Shown: positions 1 through 8,765 of the stretch, in pieces
How positions within the stretch are numbered: the stretch's first letter is position 1
Layout: the number at the start of each line of letters is the position of its first letter
NCBI RefSeq assembly: GCF_000614125.1
Contig: NZ_BAKJ01000028.1
Location: 1-64,000, forward strand
Length of the DNA stretch: 64,000 bases
Direction: 5' to 3'
Source: Bacteroides rodentium JCM 16496
Lineage (GTDB): Bacteria > Bacteroidota > Bacteroidia > Bacteroidales > Bacteroidaceae
Notes under the pieces: generated by a model
The model's database searches: none
Told to the model about the DNA's origin: nothing
What the model saw: the letters and a program-made list of their open reading frames with translations, nothing else
Made by a program: the position numbers and the translations under genes

Positions 1-67
1 ACTCTTCAATTCTCTTTGTGTATACGAATAAGTTAGGGAAGTAAATGGATAAATCTTAAGTTTTTTG

Positions 68-75
68 TAATTTTG
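68..75 (+). promoter_or_regulatory. Bacteroides -7 promoter element for queDE
   Basis: TAATTTTG matches the Bacteroidetes TAnnTTTG element. It lies 62 bases before the queD start codon. A small hairpin (arms in 75-85 and 98-105 with a 3-base bulge) begins directly at the expected transcription start. No clear -33 TTTG was found at the usual spacing. Confidence 0.5.
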
Positions 76-136
76 CCGTCGCATCGAGGTGACATTAGAT
101 GCGGCAACTTATTATATTAATTAGCGTATTAACAAT

Positions 137-469
137 ATGTACACAGTCATCAAACGCATGGAAGTGTCGGCTGCCCATAGCCTGAAACTTTCTTATCGCA
201 GTAAGTGTGAGAATCTGCACGGTCACAACTGGATTATCACTGTCTATTGCCGTTCCAAAGAGCTGAATGCGGACGGAATGGTGGTAGACTTCAGTCACAT
301 CAAGCAGGTGGTAAAGGAACAGCTGGACCACCACAATCTTAATGAAGTGCTGTCCTTCAATCCCACAGCCGAGAACATAGCCCGTTGGATATGCGACCAG
401 ATACCCACTTGCTTCAAGGTAGAGGTGCAGGAGTCGGAATCAAACATTGCCGTCTATGAGGAAGATTAA
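137..469 (+). CDS. queD: 6-carboxytetrahydropterin synthase QueD
   Basis: QueD converts dihydroneopterin triphosphate to 6-carboxytetrahydropterin, the second step of queuosine (preQ0) synthesis in the cytoplasm. The 110-residue protein has the normal length of the family. The zinc ligands H14 (AAHSL), H28 and H30 (LHGHNW) and the catalytic C24 are visible, as is the Asp-His-His stretch (DHHNLNE) near residue 70. Its end overlaps the start of queE, so the two are translationally coupled and catalyse consecutive steps (QueD then QueE). The N-terminal motifs and the overlap make the call secure. A eukaryotic-type PTPS function is less likely given the queE partner. Confidence 0.95.
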   Translation: MYTVIKRMEVSAAHSLKLSYRSKCENLHGHNWIITVYCRSKELNADGMVVDFSHIKQVVKEQLDHHNLNEVLSFNPTAENIARWICDQIPTCFKVEVQESESNIAVYEED

Positions 470-1001
470 TGAGATATTCTACAGTTTGCAGGGAGAAGGA
501 TACCATACGGGTACTCCGGCTGTCTTTATCCGTTTTTCCGGTTGCAACCTGAAGTGCCCCTTCTGTGATACGCAGCATGAGGACGGCATACTGATGTCCG
601 ATGAAGATATCGTAACAGAAGTCAGTAAATACCCTGCCGCTACCGTGATACTGACCGGCGGAGAACCCTCCCTTTGGATTGACCGTGAATTTGTGGATTG
701 TCTGCATCAGGCGGGAAAGTATGTCTGCATTGAAACAAACGGTACTCGTCCGCTGCCGGATAATATAGATTGGGTGACCTGCTCTCCCAAGCAGGGGGCA
801 AAGCTGGAAATTACGCGTATGAATGAAGTGAAGGTGGTGTATGAGGGGCAGGATATTACTGTTTATGAGCAGCTGCCCGCCGGGCATTTCTTTCTTCAGC
901 CTTGCTCTTGCAGCAATACGGTCGAAACGGTGGATTGTGTGATGAAGCATCCTAAGTGGAGGCTTAGTTTGCAGACACATAAGCTGATAGATATCCGGTA
1001 G
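456..1001 (+). CDS. queE: 7-carboxy-7-deazaguanine synthase QueE (radical SAM)
   Basis: QueE is a radical SAM enzyme that turns 6-carboxytetrahydropterin into 7-carboxy-7-deazaguanine, the preQ0 precursor. The N-terminus has the family opening MRKINEIFYSLQGEGYHTG, then the iron-sulfur motif CX3CX2C (CNLKCPFC) and the SAM-binding GGEP motif. At about 181 residues it fits the short QueE type. I chose the ATG at 456, inside the last codons of queD, over an upstream in-frame TTG at 447, because conserved sequence begins there. It forms a two-gene operon with queD and ends before a strong hairpin. Confidence 0.94.
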   Translation: MRKINEIFYSLQGEGYHTGTPAVFIRFSGCNLKCPFCDTQHEDGILMSDEDIVTEVSKYPAATVILTGGEPSLWIDREFVDCLHQAGKYVCIETNGTRPLPDNIDWVTCSPKQGAKLEITRMNEVKVVYEGQDITVYEQLPAGHFFLQPCSCSNTVETVDCVMKHPKWRLSLQTHKLIDIR

Positions 1002-1013
1002 GCTTTTATAAAA

Positions 1014-1052
1014 CGAATAATGGCTGTAAGCAATGCTTACAGCCATTATTCG
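1014..1052. terminator. Bidirectional hairpin terminator
   Basis: Arms 1014-1032 and 1034-1052 are perfectly complementary over 19 bases around a single central A. The hairpin sits between convergent queE and tRNA-Trp. A T-rich tail (TTTTATAAAA) follows on the minus-strand side, so it probably ends the tRNA transcript and perhaps queDE. Confidence 0.7.
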
Positions 1053-1058
1053 TTCATG

Positions 1059-1131
1059 CACGGGAGGAGAGGCTCGAACTCCCGACACCCGGTTTTGGAG
1101 ACCGGTGCTCTACCAACTGAGCTACTCCCGT
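1059..1131 (-). tRNA. tRNA-Trp (anticodon CCA)
   Basis: The minus strand folds as a 73-base cloverleaf including the discriminator. The acceptor stem is ACGGGAG/CTCCCGT, the D arm contains AGCTCAGTTGGTAGAGC, the anticodon stem CCGGT/ACCGG carries loop CTCCAAA, and the T arm contains TTCGAGC. The anticodon is CCA (Trp). CCA is not encoded at the 3' end. A TACCTTTG promoter element lies at 1143-1150 on the same strand, 12 bases upstream. No integrase lies next to it, so it is not a visible attachment site. Confidence 0.95.
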
Positions 1132-1142
1132 GTTTGCGGCTG

Positions 1143-1150
1143 CAAAGGTA
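1143..1150 (-). promoter_or_regulatory. -7 promoter element for tRNA-Trp
   Basis: TACCTTTG on the minus strand matches TAnnTTTG and ends 12 bases before the tRNA 5' end. Confidence 0.5.
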
Positions 1151-1206
1151 ATGTAAACTTTCAAATATACAAGTAACAGACGTACTTATTTTATAAAGAA
1201 AGTTGC

Positions 1207-1797
1207 TTACAACATCTGTAAGTCCTGATACATAATGCGATACGCTGCTGCTTTTTTTTCCAGTGCCAGCGGGTAGGCTCTTGAGGAAGAAGGCATCCGG
1301 TAGAGGCGCATCGGATGGTTTTCGAAAAGAAACTCCGTGAAGTCGCCTACTTTGGGCTTGTCGATGGAAAACTGCGTGCACAGCGTGCCCGTTGCCTTCT
1401 CGCCGGTGGTGACGATAGCCTTGCATTGCGGTATCCGGTGTAGCAGGGCAGGGACGTCCGTGGGTTGCACCACTTCCAGAAACTTATCCGAGGCGTTGTC
1501 TTGCAGGCGCCGTATGGCAGAGGCTGTGTCGAACAAGGCAATACCCTTTTCCTGCAGGAAACTGATGAGGCGTTCTTTGCAGAAAGCCTTCTTCGTTTTG
1601 TCTACAAAATAATCCTTGTCATTGAAGAAAAGGAATCCGGTAATCCTCCACATGTCATTGTTCCAGTTGGGGTAGTAAAACTCCATGGACCACCGCTTTT
1701 TCTGCGGAGGAAAGCTTCCCAGCATCAGCAGACGGGCGTTGCCGGGAAGGAAGGGTTCTAAAGGGTGTTGTTCTATTTCCATACTTTCCAATTTCAT
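1207..1797 (-). CDS. Mug/TDG-like uracil-DNA glycosylase family protein
   Basis: This 196-residue protein belongs to the uracil-DNA glycosylase superfamily, which removes uracil or mismatched bases from DNA. The N-terminal LGSFPP motif (about residues 27-32) fits the base-binding loop, YPNWNNDMWRI resembles the family's next block, and the C-terminal MPSSSRA resembles the PSSSA loop of Mug/TDG enzymes. The ATG at 1797 was used; an internal ATG at 1782 (MEIEQHP) is possible. A TACTTTTG element about 11 bases upstream would give a short leader. The gene stands alone. Activity on G:T versus uracil cannot be judged from sequence. Confidence 0.8.
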   Translation of the reverse strand: MKLESMEIEQHPLEPFLPGNARLLMLGSFPPQKKRWSMEFYYPNWNNDMWRITGFLFFNDKDYFVDKTKKAFCKERLISFLQEKGIALFDTASAIRRLQDNASDKFLEVVQPTDVPALLHRIPQCKAIVTTGEKATGTLCTQFSIDKPKVGDFTEFLFENHPMRLYRMPSSSRAYPLALEKKAAAYRIMYQDLQML

Positions 1798-1836
1798 TGT
1801 TCTGCCTGCAAAAGTACGGAATATATCTTGGATATG

Positions 1837-3931
1837 CTATCCTGCAATGTCCTGATTGCTCATTCTGTCGGTGATTTGGAAGGGGAAATCAGGATATTCG
1901 TAGAGGCTGAACCGGGATTCTGTCTTGCCTTCCGTATAATTCCAGATGGTGGCATATTCTTCGGCGTCTTCTCCCATGGCTTGCAGCTGGCGGAGGTAGG
2001 AGGCTATGGACTTGTTCTCTACGATATATATTTGTCCCAGCCGGTCTATTATAGGCTGTGGCGCCGGGTGCCGTCATGGTCGAAACGCAGGATGCGCTTG
2101 CCTTCGGGAGTGATGCCTACCATGTTGAAGGTCATGCTCTTGCCGATGGCGGGCAGGTTGAGCACATTGCGGTCGGTGGCGAGGAAAGGCAGGTGGTGCG
2201 TTTTCAGGAAACGCCGGATGCAGGCTGCCGGGTCATGGACGGTTCCAAGCAGTACGGACAGATTATGGGCATCTTCCTTGGTCAGCTTTCCGAAGCGCTT
2301 TTCTTCCCGTTGCTCTTGTACGGAACGGCTGTTGGGGGTAAACACGGCATTGTTTTCTTCAAAACCTTTTACGGAGAAGGTGTAGTAGCAAACCACTCCC
2401 AACTGATTGAGCACTTGGCGCAGGCGGGTGGTATGCCCCCGGCGGGAGGCAGCTACGTTGTATACCAGTTGGTTGTCAATGAGCCAGCCTGCCGCCAGCA
2501 GTTTGCGTATTCCTTCGGCAGCTTCCGGAGTGACTTCGAGCGGGGTCTGGAAATGTGTCTGGATAATGAACTGGCGGATGCCGATGGTAGACGCCTTTTC
2601 CTTGAATTCCCTTAGAATCTCCACCAGCCCGTCATTGATGCGCATGGGCAGGTAGGCGGGGAGGCGTGAGCCGAGGCGTACGCGTTGCAACTCTGCATAC
2701 TTTTCTCCTTCGGGCCGTTCCTGATTGGCTTTCCGCTTGCGGACTGCCATGCGGTAGACGGCATCCAGAATATTGCCCAGCGTCTTGTTCTGGCTCATCA
2801 GTGCGTCACCGCCGGTGATGAGAATGTCCGCAGTTGTGTGTCTTCCTCAAAATAGGCCATCAGCCGGCGCAGTTTCTTTTCCCATGTCTCCTTGGGACGC
2901 AGGGTGTCAAACTCAAAATTGAGCCGTTTGCTTTGAAAGTCGTACATACGCTGACAAGATGCGCAGAGTCCTCCGCAGGCGCGTCCCATGGTGTCGGGGA
3001 TGAGGATGGCCACTTCCGGATAACGGCGGTGGATGTTATGCCCGTCGGGCAGCAGCCAGCCGGCGGCGTTGGGTTTACCTGGTTCTACGATATCCTCCCG
3101 TTCCCAGGCACGTATCTGTCCGTAAGTTTCCACCAGTTGGGGTGAATAGAGTATATAGCTGCGCAGGGCCTCGTCGTCGTATCCGCTGCCGGTGCAGTTC
3201 AGCAGTGACAGATAATAGGGGGTGGCGAAGAAAGGCATTCCCTTCTTACGGGCTTTTGAGAGCAGGTACATGGTTTCGGCAGAAAGGGAGTTGCCGAGAA
3301 GACGGTTTAGCTCCGTAGGGCTTTTGACGGCCATGGCAAGATGGAAACGGAAGTCATTCCACCATTCGCTGACGAGGTTGAACTTCTCCTCGTAGCTGAG
3401 TCCCTCTTCGAAATGGAAGCGGGAAGCCGGGTTCTTGCGGTGCTCAATCTTCTGCACCAGTGCATGTAGGATGCGTTCCTTGTTCTTTGCACGGATATGC
3501 TGCACGTCTTCATCCAGTCCGCTGGGCCAGCGTTCGGTCAGGGTTTTGATTTTCTGTGCGGAGGGGAGGGCGGGGGCTGGCTGGTGGAGGCGTTTGAACT
3601 GCTGGAACAAGTCGATGAACAGGTCCGTCTCCGTTTCCTCTTCCCATTGTCCCGTGAGGAAGGAATGCAGCATTGATAAAGTTGATATGGGCAGCTGTTC
3701 TCCGATGGAGAGCTCGTGTACTTCCTGCCCGTCAAATTCAATCAAGAGTCGAATTTGCTTACCGGCCTCGCTGTCCACTTCCGGATGTCCGGCAATGTAC
3801 TCCGCCAGATTGGCTTTGAAGGCTTCCGCATCGTCGCTTTGAACGGCGATGCTGACCAATTCAGGGAGTTCGTGCCGATAAAGTTGTTCCAGTTGTGATA
3901 GAGTGAGTGCAAGCATTTTCTTTTGTTTCAT
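1837..3931 (-). pseudogene. KamA-family radical SAM protein, two apparent single-base frameshifts
   Basis: This is a lysine 2,3-aminomutase-related (KamA family) radical SAM protein of about 697 residues once two shifts are corrected. The part from 3931 carries an N-terminal helical domain and then the iron-sulfur motif CX3CX2C (CGGLCASC). It breaks near 2828, where adding one base to a CC run restores LRDILITGGD, the conserved strand of the family, joined to the piece beginning at 2798. A second shift near 2054 (GG instead of GGG on the + strand) ends that piece early. Correcting it restores SPIIDRLGQIYIVE and carries the frame on to a TAG at 1837. A PLP lysine cannot be assigned by eye, and the substrate is unknown. 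Confidence 0.8.
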
Positions 3932-4036
3932 AAGCGGTTGTTTTTTTGAAGTTAATATTTATGATGGTTGACGCGGGGTGCGTCCTTGTGTTCCGTGAGG
4001 GGAAAATGATTTCATTTGCTAAAAATAACAAAAAAA

Positions 4037-4056
4037 GCGGGAAATTTCTTTCCCGC
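4037..4056 (-). terminator. Rho-independent terminator
   Basis: GCGGGAAA (4037-4044) pairs with TTTCCCGC (4049-4056). On the minus strand it is followed by a run of T, directly after the gene ending at 4094. Confidence 0.8.
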
Positions 4057-4093
4057 CTTCTTGTTTCTAAAGTTCTTTAGAATTCTTTTTCTT

Positions 4094-4720
4094 TTATTTC
4101 TCTTCGTTGGCTTTCTGTTTCGGTTCCTTTTTGGCCAGCATCACTACGTTGTAAACGTACTCGGTCATCCATTGTTCCGAATATCCCAGACGCTCTTTGT
4201 ACTGGCGTACTGCCGCTGCCGTCTTGTGTACATCGTCCTTTTTCCATACGGTTTTTGTACAGACGTCGTGTACGGTTTTTTCGGTCATGCTGCGCAGTGC
4301 TCCCTTGAAGATGGAAGGCATGCGGAATTTCCACTGCATCAGGTTTCCCATCAGCATCATCAAGTCATTGGAGAAGCCTTGATACATAAAGAGATAACCT
4401 TGTACGTCGTTCTGCGTACGGCAGTGCTTCTTGACGGAAGTGTCAATTTCCTTGAAGAAGTTTTCACTGATGCCGTAGTCCTGCATCAGCATCTTACGCG
4501 AAGCGGCCTTTTCCGCTTGTCCCAGGCGGCCTCCCTGCGTGGGGATTTTGAACAGACGCTTGAAGTTGGCTACATCCGGCACAAAGCGGATATTGGTGAT
4601 GCCCAGGTTGGCGGCTATTACAGACTGGAAGTAGACGCGTGTCAGTGACACGAAGTCTTCCACATTCTTCGAAGATACTTCTCCGGTATTCTTGTTGAAT
4701 AGTTTGGCAAATAAACTCAT
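4094..4720 (-). CDS. Conserved Bacteroidales protein of unknown function
   Basis: I do not recognise this 208-residue protein. It has no signal peptide or membrane segment and is basic and mostly helical by eye, with a lysine-rich tail (AKKEPKQKANEEK). It is preceded by a TACTTTTG promoter element at 4783-4790 with about 55 bases of leader, and followed by a strong terminator, so it is a single-gene transcript. Its codon usage matches its neighbours. A cytoplasmic protein is likely, with no basis for a function. Confidence 0.75.
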   Translation of the reverse strand: MSLFAKLFNKNTGEVSSKNVEDFVSLTRVYFQSVIAANLGITNIRFVPDVANFKRLFKIPTQGGRLGQAEKAASRKMLMQDYGISENFFKEIDTSVKKHCRTQNDVQGYLFMYQGFSNDLMMLMGNLMQWKFRMPSIFKGALRSMTEKTVHDVCTKTVWKKDDVHKTAAAVRQYKERLGYSEQWMTEYVYNVVMLAKKEPKQKANEEK

Positions 4721-4782
4721 ATCAAATTACGAATTACTGATTACAAATTACAAGACCGCAGGTCATCCGGCGGTTCCGGCTG

Positions 4783-4790
4783 CAAAAGTA
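4783..4790 (-). promoter_or_regulatory. -7 promoter element
   Basis: TACTTTTG on the minus strand, about 63 bases before the start codon at 4720. Confidence 0.45.
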
Positions 4791-4806
4791 CGAAATAAGT
4801 TGGTTA

Positions 4807-6195
4807 TCACCAGCACTCTATGTCTTTTTCTACCTCTTTCAGGCGGTTCTTGGTGAAAACGGGGTCTTTGATACCGGCGCTTTTCTGTGCGCGGTAGTCT
4901 TCAAGCAGCCTGAAAGCGTATTTTCCGAGCAGGCTGATGGCGATGAGATTGCAGAGCGCCATGAGTCCCATAGTGACGTCGGCAAGGCTCCATGCCAGGT
5001 CGAGGGTGGCAACAGCACCGAACATGACCATGCCGCCCACCAGTATACGGTAGATGTTGAGCACCCATTTACGGCGGGTAAGGTAGCGCACATTGGCTTC
5101 TCCGTAATAATAATTTCCCAGAATGCTGCTGAATGCGAAGAAGAACAAGGCTACCGCAACGAAGATGGCTCCCGAAGGTCCTATCTCGTTGGTCAGTGCA
5201 TGCTGGGTAAGCTGTACGCCGTTTGTGGAACCATCCAGTGGAGCACCGCTGAACAGAATGATGAAAGCGGTGCAGGTACATATAATCAGCGTATCGGTAA
5301 ATACTCCCAGCGTCTGAATCAAGCCTTGCTTCACGGGGTGGCTGACGTGTGCGGTTGCCGCCACATTGGGAGCGGACCCCATACCGGCCTCGTTGCTGAA
5401 CAGCCCGCGTTTGATGCCCTGCATCAGCGCCATGCCGACACCCCCTCCCAAAGCCTGCTCCCATCCGAAGGCGTGGCCGACAATGAGTGCCAGGACTCCC
5501 GGCAGTTCTTTGATGTTCAACAGAACGATGATAAGTGCCAGCGCAATGTATCCCAACGCCATGATGGGGACGATGATGCTGCTGACTTTGGCTATGCGCT
5601 GTACGCCTCCAAAGATGATTGTCAGCGTGAGTGCGGTGATGATGCCTCCCACAACGGCATGGTCGAACCCGAAAGCGCCTTCGAAAGCGGCACACAGTGT
5701 ATTGCTCTGTACCGAGTTGAATGCAAATCCGAAGGTAATGGTGATAAGTACGGCAAACAGTGCCCCCATCCACGGCTGTTTCAGTCCCTTACGCATATAG
5801 TAGGCCGGGCCGCCGATAAAGGAGTCTTTGCCCTTTATCTTATACAATTGGGCCAGTGTAGACTCTACAAACGAGCTGGAAGCACCCAGGAGGGCAATCA
5901 CCCACATCCAGAATACAGCGCCCGGACCGCCTACTGCAATGGCGGTGGCAACCCCTGCAAGATTGCCCGTACCTACACGGCTGGCAATGGAGATGGCAAA
6001 TGCCTGGAACGATGAGATATGCTTTTCCTTGGCATCGCCTTTCCCGCCCGAGTCTCCCAGCAGACGTACCATTTCCTTTATCATCCGGAACTGTACAAAG
6101 CGGGTTCTCAGCGTAAACCATACGGCGCATCCCAACAGCAGGGCAACGAGGATGTAGGTCCAGAGCAGGTCGTTTATCAGATTTATTATTCCCAT
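4807..6195 (-). CDS. Alanine/glycine:cation symporter (AGCS) family protein
   Basis: A 462-residue inner-membrane protein with roughly 10-11 hydrophobic segments. It imports small amino acids such as alanine or glycine together with Na+ or H+. AGCS features include the N-terminal ISSFQAFAISIASRVGTGN block with its GTGNLAGVA motif, GGPGAVFWMW, and FSNEAGMGSAP near residue 270. Length and motifs are standard. It appears to be transcribed alone. The ion and substrate cannot be decided from sequence. Confidence 0.92.
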   Translation of the reverse strand: MGIINLINDLLWTYILVALLLGCAVWFTLRTRFVQFRMIKEMVRLLGDSGGKGDAKEKHISSFQAFAISIASRVGTGNLAGVATAIAVGGPGAVFWMWVIALLGASSSFVESTLAQLYKIKGKDSFIGGPAYYMRKGLKQPWMGALFAVLITITFGFAFNSVQSNTLCAAFEGAFGFDHAVVGGIITALTLTIIFGGVQRIAKVSSIIVPIMALGYIALALIIVLLNIKELPGVLALIVGHAFGWEQALGGGVGMALMQGIKRGLFSNEAGMGSAPNVAATAHVSHPVKQGLIQTLGVFTDTLIICTCTAFIILFSGAPLDGSTNGVQLTQHALTNEIGPSGAIFVAVALFFFAFSSILGNYYYGEANVRYLTRRKWVLNIYRILVGGMVMFGAVATLDLAWSLADVTMGLMALCNLIAISLLGKYAFRLLEDYRAQKSAGIKDPVFTKNRLKEVEKDIECW

Positions 6196-6249
6196 AATGT
6201 ATATGTACAGTTATCTATTTGTAGTAAAAAAAACTCACACAAAACAAGT

Positions 6250-6337
6250 GCTACCCTCTGTCGTTATCTAAGGTGCCCTCTGTCGTTACTTTAGGCTGCC
6301 TCTGTCGTTATTCAAGGCTACCTCTGTCGTTAACTGA
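6250..6337. repeat. Four imperfect 22-bp tandem repeats
   Basis: Four head-to-tail copies of a unit like GCTACCTCTGTCGTTATTCAAG, each with the invariant core CTCTGTCGTTA, lie between the symporter and the AlbA_2 gene. The units touch with no spacers, so this is not a CRISPR array. The remainder of the 6196-6439 gap shows nothing clear. Confidence 0.85.
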
Positions 6338-6439
6338 GATAGGCTCCTTGCAAGTTGATGATAATCAACGTGGTATGAACTCGTGTGCTGCAATTTGCAC
6401 CATGGACAAATCTGGACAAACCTGACGGAATCTCCTTGC

Positions 6440-7081
6440 CTATTTCAGCCTGAAGTGAAACTTGTGTCCTTCAAACACCGGTTCCACTATGTCATAACGA
6501 ACAAACTTTGCCAGCAGATGTTCGGCGGCGCGTCGGGAAAGATGCGCCAGGCGGCAGTAACGGTTCAGTGAAAGGCGGTCGTTTTCTTCCAGCAGATTGA
6601 GCAGCAGTTGTTCCCGTTCGGTATATTCTATCAGTTCTCCTTTCGGACTTCCGCTTTGCTGCCAGACGCGCAGATGGACGGGAGTAGCCAGGATGTTTTC
6701 ATCCTTGATGCGGAGATAGGCCAAGTATTTTCCTGTTTCGTCCTTGGCATATACCGGCTTCCGGTCACTTTCCTCGATTTGTACCACCAGCACACTGCGA
6801 CCTTCCACCAGATAGGTCTGCATGGTGTAGTTCACTTCGGGGCTGCAATAAAGTCCGGCAGCCGCTTCTATCATATATTGTTCTTCGTCCGAACGGACAC
6901 CGGCAATTTTCCCGTTATCTTTCACTCCGATGAGCAGTTTTCCACCGTCTGTATTGGCAAAAGCTGAAAGGGTTTTGGCTATCTTGCGGGCGTCGGATAT
7001 TTCGAACTTGAAATCCTGCTGTTGGTGCTCTCCTTCGGCTATGAGAGCGTGTATATATTCGGTGTCAGTAAGCGTTTTCAT
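6440..7081 (-). CDS. AlbA_2 (Schlafen-type) domain protein with winged-helix C-terminus
   Basis: The N-terminal two thirds (about residues 15-150) is an AlbA_2 / Schlafen-type nucleic-acid binding domain, with EHQQQDFKFEIS and SAFANTDGGKLLIGVKDNG as signatures. The C-terminal part (QLLLNLLEENDRLSLNRYCRLAHLS) looks like a winged helix. I chose the ATG at 7081 (MKTLTDTEYI) rather than an upstream one at 7168. A TACTTTTG promoter element ends only 5 bases before the 7081 ATG, so the longer form would start upstream of its own promoter. A DNA-binding regulator or RNA-targeting role is possible; the target is unknown. Confidence 0.82.
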   Translation of the reverse strand: MKTLTDTEYIHALIAEGEHQQQDFKFEISDARKIAKTLSAFANTDGGKLLIGVKDNGKIAGVRSDEEQYMIEAAAGLYCSPEVNYTMQTYLVEGRSVLVVQIEESDRKPVYAKDETGKYLAYLRIKDENILATPVHLRVWQQSGSPKGELIEYTEREQLLLNLLEENDRLSLNRYCRLAHLSRRAAEHLLAKFVRYDIVEPVFEGHKFHFRLK

Positions 7082-7186
7082 GCTTGCAAAAGTAGATAAA
7101 AAACGCGTAAGAGTCCCTTTTTGCGGCGATTTTACCGAATATTTCAAAAAAATATCGTTTTTCTGCATTTATTTCAAGAAAGAATG

Positions 7187-7194
7187 TATTTTTG
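7187..7194 (+). promoter_or_regulatory. -7 promoter element of the histone-like gene
   Basis: TATTTTTG matches TAnnTTTG, 36 bases before the ATG at 7230. An A-rich leader with AAAAAGGATT precedes the start. Confidence 0.55.
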
Positions 7195-7229
7195 CCAGAC
7201 ATTATTAACGAAGTAATTTAAAAAGGATT

Positions 7230-7406
7230 ATGAAAGAATTAGTTGAAAAAGTAGCTGCATTGTATGCAGACTTCTCAAAAGATGCAAACGCTCAGTTGGA
7301 AAACGGTAACAAGGCAGCAGGAACTCGCGCTCGTAAGGCTTCTTTGGAAATCGAAAAAGCTATGAAGGAATTCCGCAAAGCATCTTTGGAAGCTTCTAAG
7401 AAGTAA
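7230..7406 (+). CDS. Histone H1-like (Hc1-type) small basic protein
   Basis: A 58-residue lysine- and alanine-rich protein starting MKELVEKVAALYADFSKDA and ending KASLEASKK. It resembles the short histone H1-like proteins of Bacteroidetes, related to chlamydial Hc1, that bind DNA and are usually abundant. It has a promoter element (7187-7194), a purine-rich ribosome-binding stretch (AAAAAGGATT) and a strong terminator 26 bases after the stop, so it is a compact independent unit. Its position directly before a DNA-repair radical SAM gene is suggestive but unproven. Confidence 0.85.
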   Translation: MKELVEKVAALYADFSKDANAQLENGNKAAGTRARKASLEIEKAMKEFRKASLEASKK

Positions 7407-7431
7407 GAAAAAAAGCATATTTCATGCTGCG

Positions 7432-7460
7432 AAAGACTGCCACTACTGGCGGTCTTTTTT
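7432..7460 (+). terminator. Rho-independent terminator
   Basis: AAAGACTGCC pairs with GGCGGTCTTT around ACTACT (one G-T pair) and runs into TTTTTTG. It ends the histone-like gene. Confidence 0.85.
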
Positions 7461-7500
7461 GTTTTTGAAAAGTATTATTGCTACTTTTGACGCAGGTATT

Positions 7501-8765
7501 ATGGATGAAAACGTTCTCAATAAATTGAAGATACTGGCAGAGTCGGCAAAGTATGACGTCTCTTGTTCCTCCAGTGGTACGGTGCGCTCCGGCAAGGCGG
7601 GTATGCTGGGGAACACTGTGGGCGGTTGGGGTATCTGTCACAGCTTTGCCGAAGATGGCCGGTGCATTTCCCTGCTCAAAGTGATGCTTACCAATTATTG
7701 CATCTACGACTGCGCCTACTGCATCAACCGCCGCAGCAACGACCTGCCGCGTGCCACGCTGTCGGTGACCGAACTTGTGGACCTCACCATGGAGTTTTAT
7801 CGCCGCAACTACATCGAAGGGCTTTTCCTGAGCAGTGGGGTGGTGCGCAATCCCGATTACACGATGGAGCGTCTGGTGCGTGTCGCCAAGGACCTCCGTA
7901 CTATCCATCGTTTCAACGGATATATCCATCTGAAAAGCATTCCCGGCGCCAGCGCGAACTGGTGAATGAGGCGGGGCTCTATGCCGACCGTCTCAGCGTC
8001 AATGTAGAAATACCGAAAGAGGAGAATCTGAAACTGCTTGCGCCGGAGAAAGACCATAAGAGTGTATATGCGCCGATGCGCTACATCCAGCAGGGGGTGC
8101 TGGAAAGTTCGGAAGAACGCAAGAAACACCGCCATGCCCCCCGTTTTGCTCCTGCCGGACAAAGTACCCAGATGATAGTGGGCGCCACTGCCGAAACGGA
8201 TAAGGATATTCTGTATCTTTCGTCGGCCCTATACAAAGGACCTACGATGCGGCGTGTTTACTATTCGGGCTATATCTCCGTCAATACCTACGACAAGCGC
8301 CTGCCGGCATTGAAGCAGCCCCCTTTGGTACGTGAAAACCGGCTCTACCAAGCCGATTGGTTAATGCGTTTTTATCAGTTCAAGGTGGAGGAAATAGTGG
8401 ATGATGCCTACCCGGACCTTGATTTGGAGATTGACCCCAAGCTGTCCTGGGCTTTGCGCCATCCCGAGCAGTTCCCGGTCGATGTGAACAAGGCAGATTA
8501 TGAGATGTTGCTCCGCGTGCCGGGCATCGGCGTGAAGTCTGCACGGCTGATAGTGGCTTCCCGGCGTTTCTCCAAGATAGGCTTCTACCAGTTGAAGAAG
8601 ATAGGGGTGGTGATGAAGAAGGCACAGTATTTCATTACTTGCTGCGAGTTGCCTATGCACACGGTCAACGAGCTGACCCCGCAGGGGGTACGCAGTCTGC
8701 TGCTGCCCAAGCCTAACCGTAAGAAGATGGATGAGAGACAGTTGGTACTTAATTTTGAGGAATGA
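7501..8765 (+). pseudogene. Putative DNA modification/repair radical SAM protein (TIGR03916 type), one apparent frameshift
   Basis: A radical SAM protein of about 421 residues when corrected. The first frame runs from ATG 7501 (MDENVLNKLKILAES) and carries the iron-sulfur motif CX3CX2C (CIYDCAYC) with the SAM-pocket sequence GLFLSSGVV. The second frame continues as ELVNEAGLYADRLSVNVEIP and ends with a helix-hairpin-helix-like DNA-binding segment (LRVPGIGVKSARLIVASRR). A missing C near 7953 (AGCGCG for AGCCGCG) separates them. The domain order matches the TIGR03916 family, usually found with the TIGR03915 protein encoded next (stop and start overlap at 8762). Its reaction is not established, but DNA repair or base modification is the accepted guess. 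Confidence 0.85.

Noticed and set aside
68-136. preQ1 riboswitch upstream of queDE
   Set aside because: The leader is short and shows only one bulged hairpin; the known preQ1 loop and A-rich tail pattern is absent.
1059-1131. tRNA-Trp as an integration site
   Set aside because: No duplicate tRNA end or integrase lies near; the only integrase is at 33-34 kb.
4730-4760. Short AATTAC direct repeats upstream of the 4094-4720 gene
   Set aside because: Too short and AT-rich to be distinguished from chance.
5069-6015. Long open frames opposite or out of frame with the AGCS symporter gene
   Set aside because: They have low-complexity, Arg/His- or Cys-rich translations, no start signals, and shadow a gene with clear family motifs.
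6250-6337. CRISPR array
   Set aside because: The repeat units are head to tail without unique spacers, and no cas gene is near.
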